From Cylindrodendrum hubeiense (lineage: Eukaryota > Ascomycota > Sordariomycetes > Hypocreales > Nectriaceae), in contig JAANBB010000135.1 in NCBI GenBank assembly GCA_014621425.1, forward strand, positions 24,705 to 88,704: a stretch of 64,000 nucleotides of DNA. Direction: 5' to 3'. The notes below the pieces were generated by a model that worked only from the letters and a program-made list of their open reading frames with translations, had not been told where the DNA came from and did no database searches. Shown piece by piece: positions 1 to 12,138 of the stretch (positions are counted from its first letter, which is position 1; each line of letters starts with the position of its first letter). Made by a program: the position numbers and the translations under genes.

Positions 1-500
1 TAGCATATATCTTGCGGCTGTGATGCGGTGGCGCAATTCTTCTCGCAATGGTGTCCTCCAGCCTCCACTCCATGTAAGATAAGGAGCGAAACCGAGGAAA
101 CCGAGGGAATGACGTATCAAACCCAGTATAGATGTAGCCGACAATGCGACATGATGCAAGGATTGCTGATGTAAGATACGCACAGCCTGATCACATATTC
201 AAAGATAAGAAGCCAGACAGTCAAACATTCCGCCGACATGGCAGACAATTCACCATTTGCTTCTTCACAGTTTCTTGCGAGCAGGTGAAGAGTAAATCGG
301 CCTAGAGTCTCGACCGGTCAATAAAACAATATCCTCATTGTTTCCACTGTCTTCAACCCTCGCCCAATGCTCGACGAAGTATACCGAACGTCCTGAATTA
401 CCACATCTCTATCAGGGGAAGCGCAAATTTGGCGCGCGATTTGCTGCTGAGCACGTCAAAGGTTTCTCTAAGAGGCTATTATTTACGCGCAAACACTACG
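1..500. other. Window edge and 5' region of the first gene
   Basis: I see no supported gene in this stretch. The open frames overlapping 338-553 do not begin with ATG. It probably holds the promoter and leader, and perhaps an upstream exon, of the membrane protein gene that follows. Confidence 0.4.
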
Positions 501-2479
501 ATGCCGGAGCCAGACGTGGAAATCGGAATTTACTTCCTAGTGACAGAAAATGACCGAAATGCCCACCTAAACACTATATTCGGTCCCTATGAATATTTAT
601 CATATACGGAATCCATTCTGGAAGCAACTCTACTGTATCCATGGTCCAGATTGGACGATGCCAACCGCTATGGGTGGTACAATTACATGCAACCCATTCC
701 TTTGTTTTCTGACCGATGCGGCCAGAATGGGACTTCTATATTAGATTGTGAGAAGACCTGTGGCGACAAACGCACCCTCTTCGAGTCGTGGGAAACGACG
801 TGGACCTGCTTAGCGCTTGCAGCTCTGTCCATCTCGAAAGCCGCGTTTCCTACAATTAACGGGTCAAGCTACGAATTCGTCGATCCTTACAACAGGTCAA
901 ATCACATTTCAGATATATCAAACTTCGATGGTAAGGGGGTCCTCAAAGCCGCATTTTCGTGTGCAGGCGCGAGCTGTCAGGCGGGCGACATGGGCAACTG
1001 CTCAGCTCCGTCTACTCTACCAGCAACGAATTTTTCGCAGGTCCCGAACATCGATACATGGCTTCAATTGAATGACCTGTACGGTAATCTATCTCTGGTG
1101 TGCGATGACTTGCCAATGAAATCCAATGTTGATATTGCTGGTCCTGGTGTAGGGTTCTGTCCGATTGAGTTAGAGGTCAGTGTTGGCTAATTTGCATCTA
1201 GGTAATCATCTCGTACGTCATTCAAAGCGCCCTTGCACTACTAGGATGGGCCCTGGTTTGGATTTTCCGACTTTCTAAATCTGTCAATCAAACACGAAGG
1301 CGTGAGAGAGGCACTCCTACTGGCCTGTATCGGATATTTATGGCACCTCTCGAAAGGATTGGCAAACACCACATAGGAGACGCCACCAAAACATTCGTCG
1401 TGGAGTTTCACGAGGCACAATGCTTTTTCATCTTCGCAATACAAGCTTCTATTCTATGTGCCAATTCGCAGCCGGCAGCATTCAGCAGTGTGGATAATTG
1501 GCCAACTATGATCCTCAATCGCAGTATTGTCCGCACTCTCGCGGGCATTGGGGCGTGGCCCGTCATTCTCGCACAGCTAACTCTCATCCATGCCAGAAAG
1601 ACCTCCACCTATTCCTTCGTACTATCAACAGCCACAATTTTAATTGCTGGTATTACGGCAGTGCAGGGGCTAAATGTGAGCCCGGAACAAGCCTACGAAA
1701 AGTTCAAGGGCCAAAACAAACTAGACGAGTGCGGTGGCAACACATCACTCCGGACATTCTGTGTCGGAGACTGGGTGTATTTTCGTGAAAACTACTACAG
1801 TTTTGACGCTTACATGCTATCGTCAGACAATATTCTCTCTTTTCTCACTGTCATTGGTATTTTGTGGATGCTGAAGATCGCCCAGCACGCACATTGGGTC
1901 AAACAAAGCCGATGGTTTCCAAAAAGCCCAAAGCCTTTGTCAAAATTCCAGCGGAAACTACTTTCCCTGGCCAAAAGGATATTTGGCATATTAATCACTG
2001 CTATTCTAATTTTGGGGGAGGTTTGGGTTCTTGTGTGCATTGGCTATAGTCTTCACAGAATTCGGTATCTGCTTCGTGATCTCATATCGCAATCATCAAC
2101 GGGATCTTGGGGAATAGGTCAAATCATCGCCATGCTGGTATGGATGCCGGTCATTGCCAAATACGCCTATTTAATCCTTTGTAAGTGCCTTCACCCTTAT
2201 CTTTTCTTACATATAATCAGCTACCCGGTTGATAAATGTGAATCGACCTTTTGGACTGATATTTGCCCTCTCACAGGCGGAATCGAGAAAGGGTTCATGG
2301 TTCGACTCTCAGACGCTTTCGTCATCACCAAAAGGACAGATTCGATGATTTTACAAGTCGACGAGAATACAGCGGAGACATACTCGGCCCCTAGGACAGA
2401 GGATGCAGATGACTACCCCCTTACAACTTTACTGCCTATGGATAATCATGTGGCTGTGCAGATACGAGAAATAACATAG
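501..2479 (+). CDS. Polytopic membrane protein of unknown function
   Basis: Three predicted exons, 501-1148, 1202-2180 and 2277-2479, give about 609 residues. The first ATG in frame is at 501; an upstream exon cannot be excluded. The N-terminal half is Cys- and Asn-rich with several N-glycosylation sequons, so it looks extracytoplasmic. After the motif DIAGPG a hydrophobic helix begins (VIISYVIQ, first residues of exon 2). More hydrophobic segments follow near codons 370-560, and the tail is charged. Placing the first intron at 1149-1201 (53 nt, GTAGGG donor, CTAAT branch) restores the continuous DIAGPG-VIISYVIQ stretch. I know this arrangement from uncharacterised fungal membrane proteins. 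The second intron (2181-2276, GTAAGT donor) removes a frame-open but unlikely stretch and joins YLILC to GIEKGF. Function is unknown. Confidence is good for a real gene, moderate for its exact ends. Confidence 0.6.
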
Positions 2480-2947
2480 AGTTGTGTACATTTTGAGATT
2501 TTTGTTAGACGGAATAGATTATATGGATAGATGTCAGACACTTAGGTCTGGCAAATCACAGCAGATGTGGAGTCTCGGCCAGACACGTCAAGTCAAACCC
2601 TCCGGGGCCCACCCGGAGCTTGCCCGGGAAACCGCCAGGACCGATATCGCACCCTCTTCTTCCTCTTAGTTAGTAAAAGAAGCCTGCTGTAAGACCCTTA
2701 GATATAAAATAAATCAAGAGCTTCCATCATTGCCAGCTGCATCTGTCAAGCTTCTTTCTGCCTGATACTTTTAATGGATTTCGCATCGTCGCATTTGAGG
2801 CGGCGTAGTCTGCATGTCCAGCACCCCGCAAATGTCTAGGTGCTCATCTTGCCTGGGGTGAGAGACATTGCACATTACGGAACTGCTATAAACTTAAATG
2901 CGCCATGTGGTAATTGAGCTCGGAAGAAGAGAGATAACATGCCAGAT
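2480..2947. other. Intergenic
   Basis: This is the 3' flank of the membrane protein gene. I see no coding, RNA or repeat signal beyond short chance ORFs. Confidence 0.4.
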
Positions 2948-3289
2948 TCAGGGACCACGCACTATTACCCCGAGCAAGGAATGATAAAGCACATTGCCGT
3001 CTCCATAACAAGGGGAACCAGCGAGCTTGGGATGCTGAGAAAGCCACGATAAGGTGCGCACACACTGCAACATCTGATATGTATCGTCCAGAATTGGCGT
3101 CTTAACACCGTGTTCACGTGGTGAATTTCCCAAAATAACCTCCACCACCATCAGGTTTCCCTTATTCGCATCAACCAACATACTCAGTCTGAATAACAGC
3201 TCAATTGCCATTGTATCGGTCATTTCAACTACAATATTGGCGAGGAGGTGGTAGCCATCCACGCGAGCAATCGACGCCATTTCCTCCAT
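2948..3289 (-). CDS. Short unassigned ORF (113 aa), possibly a remnant
   Basis: An ATG-initiated open frame of 113 codons whose composition looks protein-like: a hydrophobic, Met- and Leu-rich N-terminal half (residues about 1-55) followed by a mixed C-terminal half. I recognise no domain. No splice-linked partner exon is obvious on either side, and the flanking sequence has no long frames. It could be a small hypothetical gene, one exon of a decayed gene, or chance. Confidence 0.22.
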   Translation of the reverse strand: MEEMASIARVDGYHLLANIVVEMTDTMAIELLFRLSMLVDANKGNLMVVEVILGNSPREHGVKTPILDDTYQMLQCVRTLSWLSQHPKLAGSPCYGDGNVLYHSLLGVIVRGP

Positions 3290-4704
3290 TAGCGAATGAG
3301 GCTGTACTAGACTCCGGAACGGCGAATTGCATCGCTATCGAGCTACACAATGGCACACATCTAAAGTTCTTGGTTATTATGTGAAAGGTGATACCCATTA
3401 TCTACTACTTGAGGGATTGAAGATGGGTTCCAAAGCACTTTGCTGCGTCGCTTTTAGTCAGTATCATCCACTACCATGCAATCCGCAGCTGTCGAGTTTT
3501 AAGTAGAGGCAAACTCCTCTGCTTCGCTCTCTTAGCCTTGGGATCTAATGCCGGGTTGTGAAATGCGCCCAGCGCTATATCATCGTGATCGATATGGGTT
3601 ACGGATCCATTGCGTTAGTGTTGATGAAGCTGACTTCCGAGAGAACGATGGATTAGGGGAACGCATCAATCAGAGGCTGCTCGCAGGGGGGCTTGAGCAC
3701 GGCTGCGGGCGAAATTAGATTTATCCAGCGCGACGCAAGCCATTCTCATGTGCCCACTCCTCCAGTGTCCACGACGATAGCGCAGAGCTTTCAATCTTCG
3801 ACCATGATGAGTCAAAATATTACGACATGTCGACCAATGCAGTAGAATGTTTTACGTGTCACAGCTAGTTCGTAACGAAATTAGGAGGATATTTGCCGAG
3901 GTTCATGGTCATTGTCCGTCTTCAAAAGGGGCAACCTGCACAAAGCGAGATCCACTGGAGCACTTTGGCCTTCCCCAAAAGGGCATCTGCTTTGAGCTAA
4001 CGGGTGAAGTTGGAGTTAAGACACCCGATTGGACTGGGGTTACCTGCCCCTCTCTGCTTTCTCGGTCGTCGCCGTGAAGAGTTTCCATCGGCTCCTGTTC
4101 CCGAAGGTGTTGCTGCAGGATACCAAGACACTGCCACGACAGCCGGCATTAAAGAGGAATTGGCTGCCAAAAAAGAAAAGAAAGAAAGAAAAACGGCCAA
4201 GACACGTTGATGGCTACAGTGACAGGTCTAGTTCTGATACGATATCCCTCAGACTTGCCTGATGCATCGTCGCTTTATGCATACGGACTTGCTACATTAA
4301 GCATAATGCGATGAAATTGGTGGTCTGAGAGATGAACAGCTGTCGGCTTTCCCTCCAATGATGGTATAGGTGTCGGTATTTTAGGTGGAGATGCGATACA
4401 GATGAAGCCACCTTCAGCGACCTTCCGACCTCCCTTCTGAGACGGAGGGGTGGTGCCGGTCAGCTACGAACCTGGTTCCTGAGGTCAGCAAAAGTAAGCA
4501 CTAGACCAAGCCCTCTGTGGCTAAGAGCCTAGAATACGGTTTTGGGCATCTCTAACATCCTTGAGATATGATACAACGTGTGGCAGCATTCGTGGCATTC
4601 GTCATCTACTCCTCACTCAACCTCTGCAAGTCTTAATGCTGTAGAAATAAGTGATTAAAATATTGAGAGCTCACTAAGAGTTTTTTTGTACGAGGTATTT
4701 AGAT
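3290..4704. other. Intergenic
   Basis: About 1.4 kb without a supportable gene. Short overlapping ORFs on both strands around 3850-4260 include an Ala/Lys-rich stretch (4140-4205) but lack codon or domain support. The right end is the 3' flank of the glycosyltransferase-like gene. Confidence 0.4.
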
Positions 4705-6432
4705 CTAGATGGGGCCTTTGTTGTCCCTGAAAACCTCATCATACCAATGTTTCTTTGAGTCTTTGGTCTCGTTTTCGTACCGACATATGGCATCAAATTC
4801 TATCTCATCGAATCCCGTCTTGACTGTATCCCGACTGAACGCTCTTGGTTTTCTCTTCTCTTCGTCGGATTTGGGCGCAAAGTACTTCAAGTGGCCGCCA
4901 TTATGGGCTGGCAGGCTTGCAAGGGGCCTCAACTTGCCTGGTTTCAAGTGCAGTTCGAGCAATTGTCGAAGATGCGGAAAGTACCACGTCTGATCCCACC
5001 ACCAGATTCGCCGTTCTTTGACACCATCTTTCCACGCGTTGTGGTGCAAAACCACAGGGACAGCAGTTGTAAAAAAGTCCGCGTATAGGGCCATCTCGCC
5101 CCAATCGGCGCCTGGAAGAATATCCGCGAGCGGGTTATACGTGTCGACCAAATCCTCTGGGACGCCGAGGAGATGGACGTGTGAGATGCCCAATGCGAAT
5201 GAGTGTTGTGCGATCGTAGACTTGTTGTTGAGTGATATAAAGCGGCCGTCGTTTTCCGCGTAGACTGTCGGTATGAAGAGGTTTTGCGTATAATCGAGAC
5301 CAACATGGAATTCGCCATCCCTTTGCATGAATGCTGCAGCTTCTGTGTTGGGAAATCTTCCCATGAAATCCCGCCGCCATTGTCGCCACACCTCTTGTTC
5401 GCCGAAAATCTCGGCAAAGATCCCCTGGTCTCCCGGAAATGGCAAACCTTCAGCAAGTCCCTTCTCTAATCTCTCTTTCACCCTGCGGAAGTACCGCTTC
5501 ATGTCCACAGCTGGCCCCATAAAGCTCCCGCTGTTCATATAACGCGGCCGGATGTTATCGTAGTATGTGGCTTCGGTGTCGGTTTTCTCGCCGTATGCAT
5601 CGGGTCGGAGATCGCTCTCAGGTAGAGCCTCGCAATGAAGATTCGACCCTTCTTCGCTTGTGGGTAAACATCGTTTCTGGGCGGATACAACAATCGTCTG
5701 CTTCATAGGGATGTCATCGGCAACACCCCACTGTGCTGCTAGTCGATCGTTTGCCCTTTTGTTGCTCTCGTGGTATCGATGTAGCAGTATATTCGGGGGT
5801 AGCTGAAACCAGGCGTCGTAAGCATCTAGGATTAGAACTAAGTCATCCTCGCCCAACTTATCCCCTTCATTAGCATCCGGAAGTGTAACTCTATCCAAGT
5901 ACTCCAAGGTGCCGGATATCTTGCCCAAATAAGGGGCCCAAAACCCGCCTTCCGCTTTGTAGGACTTCTCTCCCCAATTGACAACAACTGGACTTGGATA
6001 TCCCAGTGCAATAGCACTAGAGATGAGCTTGCACAAGTCTGGATTTGGGTTATCCGCAGGAATGACAACGACGAATCGTCGCTGTCCCTTCACCAGTTCT
6101 TGTTCATCGGAGAAAGCTATTTCGGAAAGCGGGCCGCTGGCTGCCTTCAAAAGCCTTGATTCGGGGATCTATGCCACGACTCAACGTGAGTAAAAGATGC
6201 TCGCTAATAAAGATTTGATTGTAGTGCAAGAACTTACATCAACTGCAGCATAGAATGTTGCGTAGAAATAAATGGCAATAGCAATAGCCAACAGAAAGAG
6301 GAATGCTCGTTGAAGCAGCCTCATCACTGTACGTGTACACATTGGCCAAGGTTCCGGTAACTTGTCTTTCTGAATGTCAAGATTGTCATCAGGAGACGGA
6401 GACCAGGACAGTAGTTGGTAGCTCCAAGACAT
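4705..6432 (-). CDS. Type II membrane glycosyltransferase-like protein
   Basis: Two exons: 6432-6238 and 6168-4705, with a 69-nt intron (GTAAGT donor, TAG acceptor), giving 552 residues. The ATG at 6432 is the first in frame. The longer frame starts with TTG. Residues about 36-60 form one hydrophobic membrane anchor after a short cytosolic tail, as in Golgi type II enzymes. The lumenal part begins with a beta-strand FVVVIPADNPNPDL, then LVLILDAYDAWFQLPP. Its acidic DAYDAW motif resembles the metal-binding DxD of nucleotide-sugar enzymes. Conserved-looking blocks with MNSGSFMGP and GDQGIFAEIFGEQ follow. The overall arrangement resembles PLOD/procollagen-type glycosyltransferase domains found in fungal genomes. 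Substrate is unknown. The family assignment is from motif memory. Confidence 0.65.
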
Positions 6433-8376
6433 TTTGTGTCTCAACAAGGGGGTCCGTCCTGTGGATTTAGCGTATGCTCGTATTGAAGTGAAAATTCATA
6501 TCATTGTAGGAGAAGAAACGGCAGCCGGGTTATATAGTGAGCTGTCCGAATACCCATCGAGAGATGCACATTACACCAACCAGAGTACAGCCACGTAAGC
6601 TACCCCTTTCCCTGTGGCTCAACTTTCTGGCCTCTGTAAGGGCAATTCAGTTCTATATCGGAGTTTCAGCTGTGTCAGTGTATTATATGCACTGATTCAA
6701 GACGACGCCATGGCGTTTTGCCACATCGGATCTGATGATCTGCTGGGGCCCCCTTGTAACCGTCAACGCCATTCATCTTCGTGAAATGACTCGCCGCAAG
6801 AATCTTACGCTAAGAAGCCTTGAGCCATTTTTGACACATCATGGACATGATTTCAAAGCATCTCAAGGCAACTGCTCGAGTGAAGATTTGGCGTGTATTA
6901 CGCTCGTAGCCTTGGGTAGCAACGAGGGGGGTGAGCAAGGATGAAATCCCGTCAGCGGAAGGGTTGGCAGGCCCAGGAAACTCGACACATGATCCCCCAG
7001 ATCACTAAGATATCTCACACTCGGCTGCCGTAGCCTCGCTGAGGCCCAAACCCACGGCCCTTCCATTGTTGTCTACGTTGGGAGCTGCGCTGATCGCAAG
7101 GCGAAGGCGTGGGCCTAGGCGTAGGCTTTAGTCGATGATCATAACAATGAATTCTATCATTTTAAACACGACGCCACTACAGGTCCTTGGTTCCTGGGAT
7201 CGTGAGCATTCACGGCAGTCGCCGACTGCCAGACGTGGCTCCAGTGCGGGTGTGGAGAATACGAGTCGGAAGATTATATTCCTATAGGTAGGTCCGCGTC
7301 AATTTGATTGACTTCCTCTGTGACCAGAAATTGCCGGTAGCTCGGCCACTTCCCGATATGGATGGGTTGGTCTGAGCGCCTAGTTCTCGGTCTTGGATTG
7401 ACTGCCACAGCTCGGACTACCACAGCTCGGACTGCCACAGCTCGGACTGCCACAGCTCGGACTACCGGCGATTTCCTCTTCGGTACAGATCATTCCATAT
7501 CGATCCGTTTTCTTTTCACCGCTCTCAAATGTGAAATAAATGATGCCAATACGTCATCTACTTTATCCAACAAAGAGCAGTGAACAGATTCAGATGATAA
7601 ACATCACTAGATGCCATGAGTTCGAAGGAGTTTGTCAATGGCAGACCCAAAATAGATTCTACAAAACTGGGAAACATGCAGCAGACAGCTGAAAGACAGT
7701 CAGATTTAGCTCGTCATATGGATCTAAGTAAACGATGTGTTCTTTAGCTTCGTCGATGTTTTTCAGCCTTCAGGTATCAATCACTGTCGCCACAGTCCAA
7801 GCAATATTTATCAACTTGACCTCTCAGAGCTTGAATACATTGTCAGATCGAGTCAATGGCGGTTTTGATGGTTTAAACCGTCCATCTACACGTGGGACAA
7901 TGCTACACAGGGGATTGGATGCAAATTGATCCTCAATGGATGAACGATTGAAGCCCGAGTGGTCAGATTGGGTGCGTTGTAGTCACACGGGACAACGCCA
8001 CCCGGCACACCATCAACTCGTGTTAAAGCAGCACCAGTCCAGGTTCACGCACAAGAGGAAACAGCCATATCCTAAATCTTCCCCTGCGGCATTTATTTTT
8101 CAACAGCAGGCCATTCTTCTTCCAGGCTATAGCGCTGCCTAATGAGAAAAGGGGCAGCTTTCAGGTCATGTCGTCATGGGAGACGGCCGTTCTTGAGAAT
8201 GTCTGCCTGCCCTGCTACCTCTCGAAAATGGTTCAACTCGTTCTTGACATTCATACACAAAGGAAGATTTAAATTCAAAATAAGAGAGTACTTTCTGGCT
8301 AGGTAGTGTGCCAGGTATCATAGCCAAGTGATCATATTAAAATTCCGGTAGCACCCCAACAAGGAGGGCGTGACGG
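6433..8376. other. Intergenic with a 15-bp minisatellite
   Basis: About 1.9 kb between two minus-strand genes. It includes the promoter of the glycosyltransferase-like gene on the left. Apart from the tandem repeat at 7401-7466 I see no supported feature; the ORFs present are short and overlapping. Confidence 0.4.
7401..7466 (+). repeat. 15-bp tandem repeat, about 4.4 copies
   Basis: The unit ACTGCCACAGCTCGG occurs at 7401, 7416, 7431 and 7446, with a G/A difference at the fourth base in copy two, then a partial fifth copy. Because the unit is a multiple of three, the overlapping frame reads a Thr-Ala-Arg repeat. No gene model supports that translation. Confidence 0.9.
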
Positions 8377-9960
8377 CTAGTCGTCTAGAAGATCTTGATT
8401 CTCTTCTAGGTACTGTTCTATGCGCTTCACCACCATGGGAGTCTTGGAAAACGCATCCTGAATTCCTCGCAGCTTCGCCGCCAGCTCCTCGCTCGGCGCC
8501 CACCCGTCCCAAGAGGTCACCAGCTGTCGGTCTATGCTGCGATTGCAATTCGTGCATACCAACTTCGGCGGGTGCTTATTCGCGTTGATGCAAGCCGCAA
8601 AGTAGGCAATACTAAACCAGCCTGGTTCCCCGTCGTCAAATCTGTCCTCGAGCTGGCAATGGAACAAGGCCGAGACGAGCTTGGGCATCGCCGAGAGCGC
8701 ATCGGCGTAGGCTTCGATGAAAGGCACGAGCGTGTCGTTTTTAGGAATGGCCCGGAAGGAGTCGGTTGGACTCTGTGATGCATATTCAGCCTCTCTTTGG
8801 AAGCTGAACTGTTCTTCGTGGAGGTTCGAGTGGTTGTACTGAGGATCCGGAAGCGTCTCGCTCGTTGACGAGCCGGGTGATTGCGGGAAGCGGCTCGTGA
8901 AGTACCAGTCTCCCGACGGCGTAGTCGCATGGAAATCGACATCGAAGAATCTGAGCCTCGGCCAGGATGTCTCGCTTAGGCCCTGGAGGGGGCGGAGGAG
9001 GGACATGTCGAAAACGCCCGTGATGTCCAGCTTCACGAGGTTCTGTGACAGCTCGCAGATTGCCGAGCTAAGTGGATCCGGGATACCCGGGTTGTGTAGA
9101 ATAGGCGGCGAGATGCTCTCATCACGATATCTCCGCAGGAAAAAGTGCAAGTCGGCCCTTTTCAATTCAGGCAGCGACAGTGTCCGAATGGCGTGTGCAG
9201 CATCGTCTCTATTGCGCTTTCGCATATCCGGGAACCGCCTCTCACTGTCGTCCATGTTGATCCTCACGCTTTCGAGGTTCGGCATCTTGGCCGCCAGGAG
9301 TATGGAGACCCTGGGGAAGAGCTGTCGGTATCCGTACTTGTCCTCCTGGTTCAGCATGGTCAGGTGTTTGACTCTGTCGAGCACTGGTAAGTCTTCTAGA
9401 TTTAAAAGGTCGATATATGAATGGAGGTAGCGGCCTTCGTGAATGCATTCATCCTCCGTACCGGGTGTTAGACCCCATGGGGCTGTCTGGGACGGCCACG
9501 GGCGATCACTTGGCGACTCTGGGTTATTGATGGCTAGCGCCATGCGACAAGCAATCGTTTTCGAATCTTCCAGCTCCCAAGCTTTGAGGGTTTTGAACAG
9601 GCGGTGTATAGCCTGCGAGTAAGCATCATCATTGGCAGCTCGTTCTGCTGGAGACTCGGCCCTCAAGCTGGCAGCGGCATCGTAAGATGGGAGGTTGACG
9701 GTGAAGGTCAAGCCGGCTAGCAATGAGCGCCTCGCTGGTGTGAGTAATTGATCGAATTCGGCGAGTTCGTCACTGTTAATCTTGATGTATTTGAACGTCA
9801 ACCTCTCCACGGAGGCCTGCAGGCGGCGTGAGAGTGTGGCCAGAGGCGTCAGAGGCAGTGCAGGCCTTTGGCGTTTATCGTACGGTCCGTTGGGCCTGAA
9901 GTCCTCCGGCAGCAGATAAGACACAATCTGATCAACCAGATCCTGAGGAAGAGCCTCCAT
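8377..9960 (-). CDS. F-box domain protein
   Basis: A single long frame. The annotated start is the ATG at 9960 (527 residues). The frame stays open upstream to about 10179 but with no ATG, so an upstream spliced exon is possible. The protein begins directly with an F-box-like motif, MEALPQDLVDQIVSYLLPED. This is followed by a Leu-rich, helix-rich body typical of large fungal F-box families, and a Cys pair (VCTNCN) near the C-terminus. F-box proteins usually recruit substrates to SCF ubiquitin ligases through Skp1. The target cannot be read from sequence. Its neighbours give no functional hint: a glycosyltransferase-like gene downstream and the repeat island upstream. Confidence 0.65.
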   Translation of the reverse strand: MEALPQDLVDQIVSYLLPEDFRPNGPYDKRQRPALPLTPLATLSRRLQASVERLTFKYIKINSDELAEFDQLLTPARRSLLAGLTFTVNLPSYDAAASLRAESPAERAANDDAYSQAIHRLFKTLKAWELEDSKTIACRMALAINNPESPSDRPWPSQTAPWGLTPGTEDECIHEGRYLHSYIDLLNLEDLPVLDRVKHLTMLNQEDKYGYRQLFPRVSILLAAKMPNLESVRINMDDSERRFPDMRKRNRDDAAHAIRTLSLPELKRADLHFFLRRYRDESISPPILHNPGIPDPLSSAICELSQNLVKLDITGVFDMSLLRPLQGLSETSWPRLRFFDVDFHATTPSGDWYFTSRFPQSPGSSTSETLPDPQYNHSNLHEEQFSFQREAEYASQSPTDSFRAIPKNDTLVPFIEAYADALSAMPKLVSALFHCQLEDRFDDGEPGWFSIAYFAACINANKHPPKLVCTNCNRSIDRQLVTSWDGWAPSEELAAKLRGIQDAFSKTPMVVKRIEQYLEENQDLLDD

Positions 9961-12021
9961 ATCTAGGTTGGATAAGTCTAATAAGGCGTTGATGGATGAA
10001 GCAATCGAAACAGCTTGTGCCGCCCCTCCCGATGGGTCGTAGTCTAATGAGTGGGGGGTTGAGTCAGAATGGGATGTGGGGGCGGAGCTGGAACAGGCTA
10101 ATTGCCCCTTGAAGTTCTGCGTACCCCGTATGGAGTGATGAAAATCAGCTTCCAATATTGCGCTACATCGACATTGCACGTCTAGGATAAATTAGCACCT
10201 TGAGGCGCAAGCAGGTATACGGAAATTGCAGATGCTTCAAGTCGCAAACGACGCAAATGATTTGAGCACGAGTGCCCTACAAATTAGGGGGCTGGGCGTG
10301 CTAAAAGTGTAGGCATTACTCCGTAGACACGCGAAAGATAAGGAGCTAGATGATTTAGCGACTTTGCCATGTTTGACCGCATTCTGCCGCCTGGGGCGAG
10401 CCTTTCTGTTGCATCTCCCTCCTGTTATCGTCGTCCTTCGGTCCTAGTGCCCAAGAGACTTTAAGCACCCCTGTTGCATCCCAGGACTGCTCCTGTAATC
10501 CCGTCATCTCGGCGGCATGATTCAATCCACGTCAATAACTGTTGACCACCAGCCATAGCCGACGCAATGCCATCCCATAACATTGGGGTCGGAATACAGG
10601 ACAGGATAGTATCGTCACCTCACAGCCTGAAGACGACTATGACCTCCGGGCCTTGAGACCTTGCTGGACTGGCTGTGATTTTTCTGACCTGACTGGGGCC
10701 TACAGTGGGGAGACACAAGTGCCGATCCAAACCCCCCACTTTAACACGCTCAGCGCGTCCACTTCGCGACTCAACCTTTGGCTTCAAAAGTTGCAAACTC
10801 AACAATTGTGGATCTAAGGACTCCCAGACTGTATCATGGTCCTTAAAGAGAGGCTGGGATTCAAATGGTGTCCGGCTTTGGTCCCCGGGACTCTCAGATC
10901 ACGGTTAACGAATAAGTGTCACTGGGGGCTAGAAGCCCGGCCAGTTCAACAGCGCGTCGGGAGCACGTCGAGCACCCGCCAATGCCATTTATTAGGTGTG
11001 ACAGACAGATATCCCGGGTCATTAAGCTCAACCCTTTCCAGCAAGGTGCAGATATTACCTGGGAACCCAGCCTAAGCTGCTCAGTCCGCACTCTAACACT
11101 ATTCCCCAAAGAGGGCATCCAGCACACTTATGCACCTCGCCAACCTCGTCATCGTTATTCAATCGCAATGAGCTCTTACGTGCTCTCATATTACAGGTTT
11201 GGGTCATTGCAGTGGTGGTGTGCAAGTGCAATGCGCCCTCTACAATCATCAGTCTGTCAGAATCCACCCCCAGCCACACTAATCTTCAGAGTACCAGACA
11301 GTCCTCAAAAGCGGTGGAATCGTTCCGCAATAGGTGGTTTGTTAATTTGGAAAACATTCAGGGGTCCTTGGGCTCATATACAATTATAGATGCATAACAA
11401 TGTTCGCTAGTTCACCAAGAAAATGTGTGCTCATGCAAATAAATACTATCTGCATTAATCACTGAATGCAGGGGCGATTGTAGGAATCCATATCGAGTGA
11501 TTGACTTGCATCGTTGTCACTAACCTCGAGGACAATTACTCGATAAGCATCTCGATGTCTCAATCAACCAACAAGCTAGGTTAAGATATGGCTGCACCAC
11601 GAACCACGTTGGGGTCCCTTGTCGCCTTGCAATTTGGTTTAGTTAGCAACCCAGTTTTGTGCTTCATTTTAGTTGGAGATGCAATGTTTGCGCCATCAGT
11701 TGTTAAAATCTCAACGTGCAGTCATAGCGGGTGTAAAGATGAGATCTGCTTCACTGAAAGGATCTTGTAAAATGCAAAATGCAAATCAGCACAGCTACCA
11801 GCACAAGTGAATATCCAATCCACCTGTTTTCTTACGTCTGGGTAGTATAGAATGTTTGTCTGTTCGTTGTAGGGTAGCTCGGTGTGAAAAGTGGACCCGG
11901 AGGTGGTCGGGTGGGCGACACCACCACCCACCATTTCGATTCAACCAGACCCGCCGACTCAAAAGTAAATAAAAGAAAAATTGCCAGAGTGTCCGTCGCT
12001 GTAGCAGGTGTCAGACAGGCA
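9961..12021. other. Intergenic, repeat-island margin
   Basis: About 2 kb between an F-box gene and the U6 gene, AT-rich toward the right. Several ORFs of 60-157 codons exist, the largest at 10916-11389 (+), but none shows a domain, plausible composition or splice partners. I annotate nothing in it. Confidence 0.4.
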
Positions 12022-12080
12022 AAAAAATTTGTAGCTTCTCTTTGATTGAGCGTGTCATCCTTAGTGCAGGGGCCATGCTA

Positions 12081-12138
12081 CTGTGAGGGGGTTAGTATCA
12101 ATTATTGGGATCGGCTCGAACGCTTGAGCTGTACTCAC
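12081..12138 (-). other. Spliceosomal intron inside the U6 gene
   Basis: It starts with GTGAGT, has a perfect TACTAAC branch sequence (12091-12097 on the complement) and ends with CACAG. It is 58 nt long. Removing it exactly restores the conserved AGAAGATTAGCATGG of U6. It also carries a B-box-like element, annotated separately. Confidence 0.92.
12112..12122 (-). promoter_or_regulatory. B-box-like Pol III element within the U6 intron
   Basis: The minus strand reads GCGTTCGAGCC, matching the GTTCGANNC core of the tRNA B box. An intronic B box is known for the Schizosaccharomyces U6 gene, so this may bind TFIIIC. The match is imperfect outside the core. Confidence 0.55.

Noticed and set aside
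10916..11389. 157-codon plus-strand ORF
   Set aside because: No recognisable motif, competing antisense frames, and no neighbouring exons.
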